From the NCBI GenBank assembly GCA_025618425.1, contig CM046838.1, positions 7,525,655 to 7,589,654 of the forward strand: a stretch of DNA of 64,000 bases, in the 5' to 3' direction. This document shows, piece by piece, positions 13,540-25,034 of the stretch. Each line of letters begins with the position of its first letter. Position 1 is the first letter of the stretch. The stretch is from Heliocidaris tuberculata (Eukaryota > Echinodermata > Echinoidea > Camarodonta > Echinometridae). Position numbers and translations under genes: made by a program. Below the pieces are notes generated by a model. That model saw nothing but the letters and a program-made list of their open reading frames with translations. It made no database searches and was not told the DNA's origin.

Positions 13540-14480
13540 CCCCCCCTTAGGAAAAAAAAAGATTTTAAGAAAGTCATTTTGTGGTTGGATAGAGCTAAGA
13601 AAATTTGCAAAAATTGAAAGGAAAAAAATCAAAGTTCGGTTGTGCCACAAAAGAGGAAGTAGAAGGAAAAAAAAAAGAAAAAAGAAAAGGGAAAGGAAAG
13701 GAAAACAAACAGAAAGAAAAGAAGGAAAAGAAAAGGGAAGGGAAGAAAAAGAAGGTAAACTTTGCCAAATTTTTTGCTCGCTCGCTTCGCTCGCTCGCAA
13801 GAAAACTGGAATTCTAATATTCGGGGAAAAGGTATCCCCCTTCGGCAATGGGCTGTATCCCCCCTCCCCCTCCCCGCGGATTTTCAAAGTTCCGATATTC
13901 ATATTCGGGCAGCAAGGTGCTAGAATATCCAAATATTTGGGAAGCAAGGTTCCCAGTTAATATTATTATGTAACTTGTGTATGTAACTTCTGTACATTTC
14001 CACCAAGAATTTTTTTTTTTTTAATTTTGCACGCTAGCTTCGCTCGACCACAAGAACACTGGAATTTTAATATTCGGGCAAAAGGCGTCCCTCTTCGGCA
14101 ATGAGCTGCAGCCCCCCCCCCCCCCCCCCCCCCCCCCCACCCCCTGGACGTTCAAACATGGAGTCTGTAGCTCCATGGTTCAAAGTTCTGATATTCATAT
14201 TCGGCCAACGAGGTGCTGGAATATCCAATATTTGGGAAGCAAGGTTCGCAGATAATTATTATGTAACTTGTGTATATAACTTCTGTAAATTTTCACTATG
14301 AAAACTTTAAAAAAAAATTTGCTCGCTCGCTTCGCTCTCTCGCAAACATTAAGAAATTGAAAAGTTGATATTCGGGCAAAAGGCGTCCCCTTAGGCAATG
14401 GGATGCAGCCCCCCCCCCCCCCGAGGATTTTCAAAGTTCCGATATTCGGGCAATCACCACTTCATATTCGGGCAGCGAGG
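13540..14480. repeat. Tandem repeat of about 290 bp with GCTCGCTCGCTTCGCTCGC
   Basis: Three successive copies carry the order GCTCGCTTCGCTC, CTGGAATTCTAATATTCGGG, AAAGGCGTCCC, TTCGGCAATGGGCTGCA, a C run, TTCAAAGTTCCGATATTC, and TATGTAACTTGTGTAT. An inverted relative occurs at about 52720-52885. Reading frames across it change between copies and are not supported as protein. Confidence 0.7.
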
Positions 14481-15899
14481 TGCCAGAATATCCAACGCCT
14501 CATATGATGGAGGAAATCAAACGGAGAGGTGGATTCACCCCCGAATTTGGAAATTTGCTGCTGGATTATTTTCCATAGATGGGGAAAGTCCAAAGAGACC
14601 ATTTTTTCTTCTGAAACAAGTTTGTTTCATTATAATTCGAAATTTGTATATCTTGACAAGACTTGTTTATTATCCTCTAATTAAAGCAGAAAACCTAGAC
14701 TACTGATTTGTATCAAATAGTTGAAGACGGTGTTTCTGATGGAACTATCTAGAACATTCACTTAATTATAAGAAGTGAAATTCATGATAAAAGAATTAAG
14801 TCTTGAAAAGAAACAAGCTTCATCAGCATATTTGTAGCAATTTTACCAGAATCACCGCATCAGCAAAAAATAAGACCTCGAACTAAGATTAAAAGCAAAA
14901 AATGCATCATGGAATAATCCACAGATGTCAGATTAATAATTACATTCACAATGATATTCACAGTTCATCATCTCACAATAAAAAAAAAATAATATAAAGT
15001 TACCAAACACGTTCCTGAGAAGTGTTTCATTGACATTTTACCTACAAAATAATGTTGGTGGTCCTCTTGTTTTACGGGGAAGATGATGTCCTGAAATTTG
15101 GAAGTTCTTTATGGGGTAATTGGATGAAGTAATCCACGCCTCGTTTAACAGAAAATAAGGGGGGGGGGGAGATGTCCTTCCCAGAGTTTCAATATTTGTT
15201 ACTGGCACTTTTTCCACCGACGGATAAATTGAAAAAAGTTTTTCTCGTGGAACTATTTAGAATACTCTTTTAAATTTCATTAAGACACAGTTATGATTAA
15301 ATTCATTCATAGAAAGACATGCCGCATCAATTTTAAACAACAACAAAGAAATTTTTGATATCACAAAATACAAGGAAAATAGCCTATGACGTCGCAGGTT
15401 CATGACGAAGTTGCCACAGTTGACGCGATCTCATGATAATTAATTTTTGTTGTTGTTGTTGTTGTTGTTGTTAACAGATTCACGCCCCACCTCTTTTTGA
15501 TAATTCTAGTTTGTGTTGTTGGTTTTTTTTTCCTTATGCAATCAACCAGCTATTTTAGGGCGGCTGGTCCATGATTTAACATTTTGAATTTGGTTTGTCT
15601 TATGAGTTACGTTAATTTCTACAGAACTATAAAGGCTTTATTTGAGATTATGCCAGAAGAATTTGATATAAACTGTAAAACATTCTAATACCATAACAAA
15701 AGAAAGATATATGCATGTATTAAAAGAGGTCAAAGCAAGCAGTATGTCATGGAAAAATCAGCAAATGAAAGATTTTGTTATTTTACTCATCATAATGTTA
15801 CAATTTCATAATCTCAAAATTAAGCAAGTAATACAAATTATCCAGACACGTTAGTAATGCGTGTTTCATTAACCTTTCATCTGAAAGAAAGATAGCGAT

Positions 15900-17010
15900 T
15901 GATGATATCAGCTTTCATAATGGATTAATTTTAACCAGGGTTTTTATAGATAAGCTATCCACACACGACGAAGATGGTTATATTAAGGGGTTTATCCGAT
16001 GATGTGAGACAGTCGTCTTTTCTTCGTTGGAAGAAACACCTTGACAGTTCACAAACGTCTTGTGCAGGTGAGATTATATAAAACTATTATTCGCACTTGT
16101 CACTTCACATTATGATAACTATGCAATTGTTGTTTTTTGTTTCTTTCTTTTTGTGTGTGCGTTTTTCATTCAAATAGCAAAAACTTCTGGATCTATGTGT
16201 GTGTGTGTTTGTGTGTTATGTTCGTCTTCTTCCCTGCTGACAAGTATTTTAATTGTTATGTTTCAACAACAACAAATGCTCTTCTTTTTTATTGGTCTTC
16301 ATTAATTGAAAATAAATTCCCTTGTTAGTTTTGTGTACTCGTGCAACCCTTTACAGCTCTGACTCTCTAGATAGTCTATAACCTATTGTTTAAGTATGTT
16401 TATTAGAGCAGGCGCAAACCTTGCCTTAATATAAGATATTACCACTTTTATGTAATTTTTTTTAAAAAGGTGCACGAACCTTTACCTAAATCTTTTAGAG
16501 CATATTTCACAATGAATTATAAAATGCCCGATTATTATTTTATATGTTCACATTATTTTTTTCAATCTTCCATTATAATAATATTCTATATTTTTCACGG
16601 TCAGTAATTTGGAATAACTTGCCTGGGGTCATTAGAAAATGTTAGACATGTAAATATTTCAGAAGTGTGTATAAAGGTCTGTTAATGAAATCAAATATTA
16701 ATATGTGAGTAGATTAAATAAATATGTCACATCGTAAAATCGGGGGGGGGGGGGTGGTTCCTTTCATCTTCTGGCTCTTTAGATGTCCTGTGTCCTATAT
16801 CCTATCCATAGAACATGATTTACAATGTGTAAACAAGAAATTGTGATTCAATTTGATGTGTATAATTATAGAGAATCATTCCGGACAAGTCACTTGACTT
16901 TCATGATTCCCCTTACTCTTAATTCATGAACACATTTGATGTTTCTAAAAAAGAGAGATGTAAAGTTAATATATAGAAATGAAATTCTTTCGGGTTGAAA
17001 AGTCACATTA
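15900..17010. other. No gene seen
   Basis: AT-rich non-coding sequence with a short G run at 16742-16754. No exon with acceptable splice sites and no transposon ends were recognised. Confidence 0.4.
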
Positions 17011-17011
17011 A

Positions 17012-17595
17012 ATGAAAATGAAACTCTGGGAAAAATCAATTTTAATGAAAAGAGAGGACAGAGAGAAGCAATTAAATAAAAAGTTCCATCAAAATCGGTT
17101 ATGAAATGCTGAGAAAGTTATGAAACTTTGAAAAGTCTCAGTTTACTTTCTATGGCGATCCTCTAATTGGCAATGTTGCTTCAAAGTGACAGGTTTAGTA
17201 TATAGTACAACTCTCCATATGTTTTGTACACAATCTTTCATATTTTCCCCATTATCTCTCAAGGTGCAGCTTGTCTCCTTCTTAGCTCAAGATATATCAT
17301 GAGGAATGACACAACATATGTTGAGTTCACAAAAAGACAAGCAGCATCTTTAGAGATAATGGAGAAAATATATGAAATTGTATGTACAAAAATATTGAGT
17401 GTTGTACTACTAAACCTGCCATTTTGAAGCAACATTGCCAATTTGAGGATCGCCCTAGAAAGTAAATTGAGACTTTTCAAACTTTCATAACTTTTTCATT
17501 TCTTAACCGATTTTGATGGAACTTTTTTTTCAAATTGCTTCTCTCTATCCTCTCTTTTCATTAAAATGTATATTTCCCTAGGGTTTTATTCTCCT
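17012..17595. mobile_element. Foldback MITE, TTAA-type family, copy 3
   Basis: Left arm ATGAAAATGAAACTCTGGG and right arm CCTAGGGTTTTATTCTCC are imperfect inverted repeats. The interior matches the copy at 6946-7527 (TTTACTTTCTATGGCGATCC, TTGGCAATGTTGCTTCAAAG). TTAA is intact at the left (17008-17011) and degraded to TTAG at the right. It lies about 0.5 kb upstream of the amylase start codon. Confidence 0.75.
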
Positions 17596-17747
17596 TAGAT
17601 GATATTTAATGAATTACTTGAAAAATTATGTGATTCTATGATCAGTCATCTGCTGTGGTAGCCACTAGCGTAGCTGAGGGGGGCGGGGGGCAGAGTGCCC
17701 CCTGACAACTTTTTCTCGATTTTTTTTTTTGGGGGGGAGGGGGGAGA

Positions 17748-17748
<1 letters not shown>

Positions 17749-17798
<50 letters not shown>
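17749..17798. repeat. (GT)n microsatellite
   Basis: About 24 uninterrupted GT units, preceded by a G-rich tract and followed 37 bases later by a C run, in the amylase 5' region. Confidence 0.95.
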
Positions 17799-17799
<1 letters not shown>

Positions 17800-18105
17800 T
17801 GTCAGAGAATTATGGAGGAAAACATCTGGTAACTCCCCCCCCCCCCCCCCCACCCACTGGTGGTAGCAAATGTATGAATAACGCATCACTAGAAAGATTA
17901 TACATTCCCTTATACCAGGAAATTTCAAGTCTTTCCATCCTGTATAAAAAGAAGCTATTATAGTTAATAATACTTTTTTTATACACACTATGTATATACT
18001 TTTCATGAGGCCAATCTGTGATAATTTAATGTGATAGTTAGAGGATAGAATAATGACCGGCTCTATTTTATTTTTCCCCCAACGTAGTGGCTTCTTTACA
18101 TCATA

Positions 18106-18239
18106 ATGAAGTCGTTGGCTCTTTTCATTGCCCTTATCGTTGGTGCTTCAGCACAATTCGACCCCAATTTCAGTAATGGTAACGTGATCGTTCACCTCTT
18201 CGAATGGCCATGGAACGACATCGCCGAAGAATGCGAGAG
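18106..18239 (+). CDS. Amylase exon 1 (start codon, signal peptide)
   Basis: Starts at the ATG after TACATCATA and encodes the hydrophobic leader, then [16 protein letters not shown], the strongly conserved amylase N terminus. The donor is GAGAG|GTGGGA; two bases of the Arg codon are completed by exon 2. Read-through past the donor gives a non-family tail, which supports the splice. Confidence 0.93.
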
Positions 18240-18985
18240 GTGGGATAATCCAAAATTATGTTTTGCATTCAGAATGTTATATGTCTTAATGTGTAAAGTA
18301 TCTGCTGTAACTACAAGCACTGGAAAGAGTTTCGTGAAATATATTAGAGGAAAGGACAGCAAGTTATAGTTTTCCAGCTCATTGAAATACCATGATGCAG
18401 ACAATACGTTTGATTTATGAATTCGTCATTCTTTTATTTATCTTGTCGTTTTCAAAGCAGATAATTTTATTCTGATACCTAAGATGTAGGTACTTACTAC
18501 CACAGTTAGTATAATCCACCCTTTTAAATTTCATGTTTTCATTTCGCAATGTGTCCTGACTATTTATTATTTCGAATTTCGGTTTATCAACATCGTTTAT
18601 GATATCTAAATTATGATACAGAATTAAGTAAATTGCATATAAATTTAGCTGTTTTGTATTATGAACAAGGAAGATATTAGTCAACATATTCATGTAGATA
18701 TGGTAATTAAAGCAAAATTAATTAAATTATATAGGTTCGTTGGAGGAAATACATGTGGGGAGCATCATAGCATGCGTTATTAGACTACTGACGATGATAT
18801 CTTATCCGTATTTGAGAAGAAAGTGGCAATAATTAATACGAATTTAATGCAACATTCTTCAAACATAAATAATACGCGACACCTAAATGTAGATTTTTAT
18901 TTTTCCATCCCTCCTTTATTTCTGTTTATGACTTTGTAAAGGTTCTGCTTTAAAGACGTGAAATTGTGATAGCTATATATATGTA

Positions 18986-19044
<59 letters not shown>

Positions 19045-22000
19045 TTTTTTTTTTTTTTAAGAGTTAAGCTTCACGCCTTCCACGCTTAAAGAAAACATTT
19101 GAAATGATCATAACTACTTCTTTAAAAACGGAGAGTCGTAAACTTTCTCGTTAAATGGGTTTCTATCTCTCTCTCTCTGTGGTCCCTCCCCATACCCATA
19201 GGCGCCGGAAGTGGGGGGGGGGGGAAGGGGGGGGGCAATCGCCCCCCCCAAACGAAAAAGTGGGGGGGGGCATAATGCATTTTCGCCCCCCCCCCAAAAA
19301 AAAGCCCCCCCCCCCCGTAAAAAAAAAATAAAAAAAATCAGTAGTAAAGGAGTAAAAATCGTGTGTATATTAAAATTTCATTTTTCGTATTCATGGAGAT
19401 CACTGAAGACAGATAAAGCATTCAAACTTTAAACTTTAACGTAGTGGAGGTTTTGTATTAGACGCAAGGTTGCCAGAGTTGGCAGAATTCTGCTTTCTGG
19501 CAGAATTTTGACCGCTTTAGCATAATTTGACAAAATTTAGCAGAATTTTAGCATAATTCTGGTGTTTTGTTTTTTTTTTGCTTGTCAGAGAATTTTCGAG
19601 TAAAAATACACCCCAAAAATGCTTGTCAGAGAATTTTTGAGTAAAATTTTGATTTAGCAGTAGGATCTGTATTGTTGTGAGAGGGTGGGAAAGCGTGTGT
19701 GTTTTTTTAGGGGTGAGAAAACATGAGCCCTTGAAAGGTGAGCCCCCTTGAATGTTTGCCCCCCCCCCCAATCCCAAACTGCTTCCGGGGCGTCTGCCCA
19801 TACCCCCCCCCTCTCTCTCTCTCTTTCCTTTGCCTTTCTATATTTTCTCTCTCGTCCCATCTATCGATCTCTCCTTTTCTTTATTTCATCTTGTCTTTTT
19901 TTTTTTTTTTTTTATTTCTGTATATTGAAGGTACTTAAAGAAAATCTTGTCCTCCAAGTTTATTCGTTGAAACATATATTCCTACTGTGAGCTGTTAACG
20001 GCTGTTGCACATAAATCCAGGAAAACGACTTTCAAAACACGTTGGTAGAGAAAATTGCTACCTTATTTCATACGTGATACACACGTTACAAAAGGAAATA
20101 TTATCATTATTATTGTTGTTCGACAGATTTTTGGGGCCTTACGGATTTGGTGGGGTGCAGATCTCGCCCCCCAATGAGCACATCTCTGGTAGTCAGTGGT
20201 GGACCCGGTACCAGCCCGTAACGTATTATTTGAACAGCAGGAGCGGTAGTGACTCCGAGTTCCGATCCATGGTTAATCGCTGTAACAATGTCAATGTCAA
20301 AATCTACGCCGATGTCGTCATCAACCATATGGCTGCTTGTAAGTCAAACAGTTTCTCTCCCTCAGAACTCATTCATATATACCGATGACCGAGTAATAAC
20401 GTAATATCTGTATAGCGCATATAGAGTCACTGTTAATGTATTTGGCGCTATATGATACACCCCCATGAATGCCTCTAAATCGGCAGAAAAAAAAACTTCG
20501 ATACGTATCCATGTACGTGCACAATATATGTATACAATGTCTAAATTTGAATTTTACCATGTACATGGAGAATACGCTGTTTAAATACATTGTTATTATC
20601 ATCATCCTTATTTTTTATCATATATTATCATCAAGATTATCAACATCATCATACATTTACTACAATATTGTCAATTCTAAAAACACCTCCTCACCATGTA
20701 AACTTATGAACATGCATTAGCTGACTTGGCTTGGTGGGGGGAATGTATGGCGTGCCCTTGGTGACATTAAGGTTCGATGGAAGAAAGATCGATCGAAAAA
20801 CAGTTCGATGGTAAAAACATCGATCTTTTCCCTAGCGTTTGGATGCCCGGGACCCCTGCATGATGGTGCCGCTGGTGACACGACATTTGCTCCTGCGACA
20901 GTTCCTCCTCCGTCGTTATCTCGGAAGGTCAAACGTTAAGGTCAAGGTCATGATTTGGTTTTTTGTTAAGGACAATGTGAAGATTAGGATTAGGGTTAGA
21001 GTTAGGGTTAGGGTTATGTTTAGGTTTAGGATTAGCATGGCAAAGTTAGACCGGAGCAATTGTCGCAGGAGTCATGGAAACGATGCCACTATAATACTTA
21101 CGAAAATTACCTCAATGAATCGCATAATATTGGGTATCAGTACGAATCTCACTTTATTTTCAATGCAGTTCTACTGTATCATTCGATTTTTGTCTTTTAA
21201 AGGACATTAGAAATAACATTCCAAGAGCTTTTTTTTTTTTAATTGTGAGCAATTTATATCACGTTATCGAAAAAAATAGGTCCTTATAAACTCAATGGAA
21301 ATAACGATTTCCTATGTTCTCTGGGTCAGCCCCATTTGATGAGAAATATAGAAGAAAATAAATCATTGAATATCTGTTAAAATTTTCATTTCAGGGAATT
21401 ACGATTTTCCCGGTGTGCCATACGGAAGTAACGATTTCAATGTGCCCCTTGGTCGCTGTAACAGTTACAATGGCGAGATCAGTAATTATCAAGATATCGA
21501 CGAGGTGAGAAATTGCAACTTGGTCGGTCTTAACGATCTACAGACTGGCTCAGACTACGTTAGGGGTAAGACAAAAGTTAAGAGTTCTATAGACTACTTA
21601 GTCTTACTTCATGTACTTAAAAAGATCGAGGTGACGTGGATATGTCAATGAACTATGACTGAGGTTCGAATCCGAGCCACAGCGAAATTCTGGCTACAGT
21701 TCCTTCTCTTATCCAAGGTACAATGGTTACCTTGTAGGAGGCAACTGCTTGAACACCCTTGTAGGGTCTTATGTACTAGGTGTAAGAAAAAAATTGACAC
21801 TTTTGATCATTAATAACTCCAATGTTATAATTTGCATCACACTTGGGTTTTCAGATTGGAAAGTTGAAGGATGTCAAATTTATTTGGAATAAGCTTTATG
21901 ACGTTTCTTTTACTATCCATGGCAACTGAAATTCCAAAGCATATTTTTTAACCCAGAGTCATGAATCATTAATAACACTGGATAGCAATAGGTTGGCAGC

Positions 22001-24284
22001 TGCGATGCACAAAGGTCTTGCTGTGTTCTGAATTAATTACTGATACACACAGAGTTGCTGGTCTTGATTTTTCAAAAAGTGAAAATCTAATTAAATATTC
22101 AGAGCATCGTTGTAAGAAAGTATTCAAAGAAATATGATAAGACTTACTTCAAATAAATTTGACATCCTTCAACTTTAGAATGTGAAAACCTCAATCTGAT
22201 TCGAGTTATAGCTCTTTGGGATTTGAAAGATCCGAAGAGTCAAATGTTTTTGTTGTTTTTTACACCTAGTACTTTATACGCGCCTAGCTCCATTAGAATG
22301 AATAATTATGCGCCCATATAGCTGTTAATATTTCATCATAATTATTCAAACGTGTTTCGTATATTTACTTTATCTATTCATTTGTTTAATTGGTAATGTT
22401 ATGTATATATTTCATTTTTTCTGCTTGTCATACCCAATCTATAGTTTTTATTGTAAAGCCCAAACTACTTTTCGTAAGATTTCTTTCATTTGAGTTCGTA
22501 AATAGCAAAATACTAACTACTAATTTTAAGCTGCTGTGAAGAGCTTTGCTCTTTAAGTGGAATATCAAACAAAGTAGTGAGAGAAGAAAAATAATTTGAA
22601 TCGCTGGCCCAAATGTTTTACATTGTTTAACATGTTTAGGTGTTATACATTCATTATAGATATATGATCATCTAATAATTATTTGGTAATTTCAAACTCC
22701 TATAACCTGTACTGTCAAACCTTTCGTAACCGCATTCAATTATCTGTTTTCCCACTCTATACTGCTATTTTCTCAGGAAAAATTGCTGGTTTCCTAAACG
22801 AAATGGTTGGCGCTGGGGTTGCCGGATTCCGCATAGATGCAGCTAAGCACATGTGGCCTGGAGATCTGAGTAACATCGTCAGTCGACTCTACAACGGCCC
22901 ATACATCTTCCAAGAGGTGATCGACCAAGGAGGCGAGCCCATTACAGCTGGTGAATACACCTCTATCGGTGATGTCACTGAATTCAAGTACTGTTCTCAT
23001 ATTTCTAACCTCGGCCGCTGCTCAGCCACGCTTGCCCACTACAGCAACTTTGGACAGGCGTGGGGTATGCTCCACTCGGACTCAGCTCTGGTGTTCGTCG
23101 ACAACCACGATAACCAACGAAACCACGGAGGTGGTGGAGATATCGTTACTCACACAGATTCCGTCTCTTACAAGCGAGCTGTGGCTTTCATGCTGGCCTG
23201 GAACTATGGTACGAAGAGGATCATGAGCAGTTACAGCTTCAGCAACACAGACCAAGGCCCACCTGGAAATGGTCCTTACATCAACGATCAAGGTACTTGT
23301 GATGGTGGGTGGGTGTGCGAACACCGCTGGCGTCAGATCCGCAACATGGTGGGTTTCAGCAAGCAGGCAGGATACCATGGTGTCGAAAACTGGTGGTCAA
23401 ATGGCAACAACCAAATCTCCTTCTCCAGAGGCAACCAGGCCTTCTTCGCCATGACATGCGAAGGCACGCTGGCAAGAACCTTCACTACCGGACTGCCAGA
23501 TGGAAACTATTGTGACGTCATCAGCGGGGACCCTACCGACAGTGGCTGCACAGGAACGACCGTTACGGTGAGCGGCGGAAGTGCCTACATCACTGTACCT
23601 TCAGGAGAGGACTCAATGGTAGCTATACATGTAGGCGCTAAGTCAGGCGGTGGCAATGGTGGTACTAACCCAACCTCATCTCCTCCAGGTGATAACATAA
23701 CCTCTCCACCCGGTACCTCCCGCACCGTCATCTTCATTCAAAAGACTACCTCCAGTGGTCAAGATATGTTTGTCCAAGGAGGAATAGGTCATGATAGGCG
23801 ATCAGGGTGCACGAATGACGCCGACACCAGTGACTGCGCAATCCCTATCAACCACAGGACCGGCGGGTCTGATCAGACCCTGAATACACTTAGACAAGGC
23901 GACGACTATCTCGACTGGTATGGTTCGGAGAGCGACCAGACTTCGGAGGCTCCAGGATCACCTTTGGTCTGGACCACCAATAACGCCGGCCACGGCAGTT
24001 CCGTCGACCAGCAAGGCTACGGATACTTTTCCCTCAACACGTGGGGTGATCATTACTGGATGCTTGACGTCGACATGGACTGCAGTAAGACAGAGGACGG
24101 TTGGTTTGAGCTCAAGGGTTACGTCAAAGGAGGCCAGGAATGGGAGAGTGATCGTTCCCAGGGATCTTGCAGTGGGTCTGCAGGAGGCTCGAAACCCTAT
24201 AGCTCGGGCAACCACTTCGCTCGCTGTGGCTACATCAACAAGTTTGAATTCGATGGCAACAGCTGTGAAATCAACTACTTTTAA
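18106..24284 (+). CDS. Secreted alpha-amylase (GH13), four exons, with extra C-terminal domain
   Basis: Hydrolyses alpha-1,4 glucan bonds of starch and glycogen, and is expected in the digestive lumen. Join 18106-18239, 20127-20338, 21395-21565, 22777-24284; phases agree and give 674 residues. A signal peptide ends near residue 16 ([10 protein letters not shown]). Family motifs: DVVINH (107-112), FRIDAAKH with nucleophile D193, FQEVID with acid/base E219, and VDNHDN with D284. R191, N282 and the arginine of TKRIMSSY correspond to the three chloride ligands of animal amylases. Domain C ends near residue 458, followed by a Gly/Ser/Pro linker (459-487) and a 187-residue C-terminal domain (488-674). 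A domain of this type is known from some invertebrate amylases and from the Pseudoalteromonas haloplanktis amylase propeptide. Oddity: the loop between HMAA (112-115) and [10 protein letters not shown] is about 17-20 residues shorter than usual, so a small exon may be missing. Introns hold many repeats. Confidence 0.93.
18240..20126 (+). other. Amylase intron 1
   Basis: Non-coding. Contains an (AT)n run at about 18975-19040, a cluster of G and C homopolymers at 19211-19318, repeated TGCTTGTCAGAGAATTTT motifs at 19579 and 19619 (also at 17798), and pyrimidine-rich tracts before 19920. Confidence 0.7.
20127..20338 (+). CDS. Amylase exon 2
   Basis: Acceptor TTGTTCGACAG, donor T|GTAAGT. Encodes [18 protein letters not shown] through [19 protein letters not shown] to DVVINHMAA (conserved region I of GH13, with the Asn calcium ligand). 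Enters with one base needed and ends with one base (phase 1). Confidence 0.93.
20863..21090. mobile_element. Inverted-repeat element with telomere-like core in amylase intron 2
   Basis: TGCTCCTGCGACAGTTCCTCC (20888 onward) and GGAGCAATTGTCGCAGGAGT (21052 onward) are imperfect inverted repeats. They surround AGGATTAGGGTTAGAG and further GGGTTAGG units. It is an interspersed element, not a telomere. Its left part starts after a TTTTCCCTAG that mimics a splice acceptor. Confidence 0.55.
21395..21565 (+). CDS. Amylase exon 3
   Basis: Acceptor TTTCATTTCAG, donor GG|GTAAGA. Encodes [15 protein letters not shown], then [17 protein letters not shown], containing the Arg and Asp calcium ligands of domain B, and DYVRG. 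Phase 1 at both ends, matching exons 2 and 4. Confidence 0.92.
21773..22272. mobile_element. TIR element in amylase intron 3
   Basis: GTACTAGGTGTAAGAAAAAA at the left is mirrored by TTTTTTACACCTAGTAC at the right. Inner segments GTTGAAGGATGTCAAATTTA and TAAATTTGACATCCTTCAAC form a second matched pair. About 500 bases, non-coding. Confidence 0.7.
22777..24284 (+). CDS. Amylase exon 4 (catalytic core to stop)
   Basis: Acceptor ATTTTCTCAG, entering with two bases that complete the Gly codon from exon 3. Carries all three catalytic carboxylates, domain C, the linker and the whole C-terminal domain without an intron. Stop TAA at 24282-24284. Base composition is visibly more GC-rich than the surrounding introns, as expected for an expressed gene. 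Confidence 0.95.
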
Positions 24285-24697
24285 GTAGATAGGGCAAAAA
24301 AAAAAATCATACTTCTAAAAGTAACTCCCGCCCCCCCCCCCCAAAAAAAAAGTATTATTACATTTTTTTTTTCTGTCTTGAGAACAATGACTGATTGACA
24401 AAGTCCTATAATAGTGATAGCAACTATAATATCCTCACTCTTAGAAATTAAAGTCCAAGCCCTCAGAAAGAAATGTTGTTCATCATGATCATGATCACAA
24501 TGAATTGTAATTGCAATATCAAAGGTATGCTTCATGTAAACTATATCAAAAGACTAGTCATAGTTGTACGGTCTAATGAAACAGATGCATTTTAGTGCCT
24601 TTCGGTCCCTTCCACTAAGAAATGAATATATTTTGTGATGAATATTATCTAATTTAATTGTACCCAAGGGAGATCCTAAATATCAGCATGCCCGTGC

Positions 24698-24703
24698 AAT
24701 AAA
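24698..24703 (+). promoter_or_regulatory. Amylase poly(A) signal AATAAA
   Basis: Canonical AATAAA 414 bases after the stop codon, followed within about 30 bases by a TTGTGTAAGTCTTC T/G-rich stretch. Confidence 0.6.
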
Positions 24704-24931
24704 TACAGATACCTGATATTGAAATCATTGTGTAAGTCTTCTTTTTACTCTCTCATTTTTCCTTTGATTCATAGGCCTACTTCTCCTTTTTTCTCCTTCA
24801 TTCTTACAAATTCATTATTCTGATATCCCATTCTTTTTCTGTAAACTGCTTCTGTCAAGGACACCGAAGACGAAGGAGGTACAGGAGCACTGGGCCCCGC
24901 CTTTCCATGCTCCGGAAAAAATGCCCCACCC

Positions 24932-24938
<7 letters not shown>

Positions 24939-24963
<25 letters not shown>
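24939..24963. repeat. (CT)n microsatellite
   Basis: Short CT dinucleotide run directly upstream of the large purine-rich minisatellite. Confidence 0.9.
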
Positions 24964-24965
<2 letters not shown>

Positions 24966-25034
24966 CGCTTCTTTCAACAACTAGACAGTCTCCTTTGGGA
25001 TTTTTGTCAGTGCTATTTTAATTGTTTCTTGTGT

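Larger units (their letters stand above)
600..15900. repeat. Long-unit, irregular repeat array
   Basis: The stretch is built from diverged copies of a unit, without a long reading frame. Recurrent landmarks in order are: a stem-loop like AAACACGTTCCTGAGGCGTGTTT in sense (near 1798, 1916, 2377, 2528, 2790, 3890, 4360, 5395, 5868, 8197, 8340, 9430, 10297, 11573, 15008), a GTTTTACAGGGGAAAATGAC segment, a GTAGGCCACGCCTCGTTT box (near 2916, 3204, 4000, 4459, 5520, 6775, 9560, 11700, 15125), ATCTTAAAATATGTACAT, a CATGACGTCACAGTTC box, a poly-C tract, and CTCATGGAAAATCAACAGATGTCAGAT. One copy near 736-765 is inverted. Spacing is uneven because of insertions and partial units. No transposase is seen, so the class is unknown; a tandemly amplified non-autonomous element or a complex satellite are both possible. 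Confidence 0.75.

Noticed and set aside
13165..13960. Reading frames of 100-150 codons around 13.2-14.0 kb
   Set aside because: They run through homopolymers and tandem repeat units, change frame between copies and have no recognisable domain.
20835..20945. Candidate missing amylase exon after the acceptor-like TTTTCCCTAG
   Set aside because: The frame is open and its entry phase fits, but no good donor gives the needed exit phase, the peptide (rich in Pro/Ala) does not resemble the amylase loop, and the sequence belongs to an inverted-repeat element.
20985..21035. Telomere or interstitial telomere
   Set aside because: Only a few imperfect TTAGGG units, bounded by inverted repeats inside an intron; better explained as part of an interspersed element.
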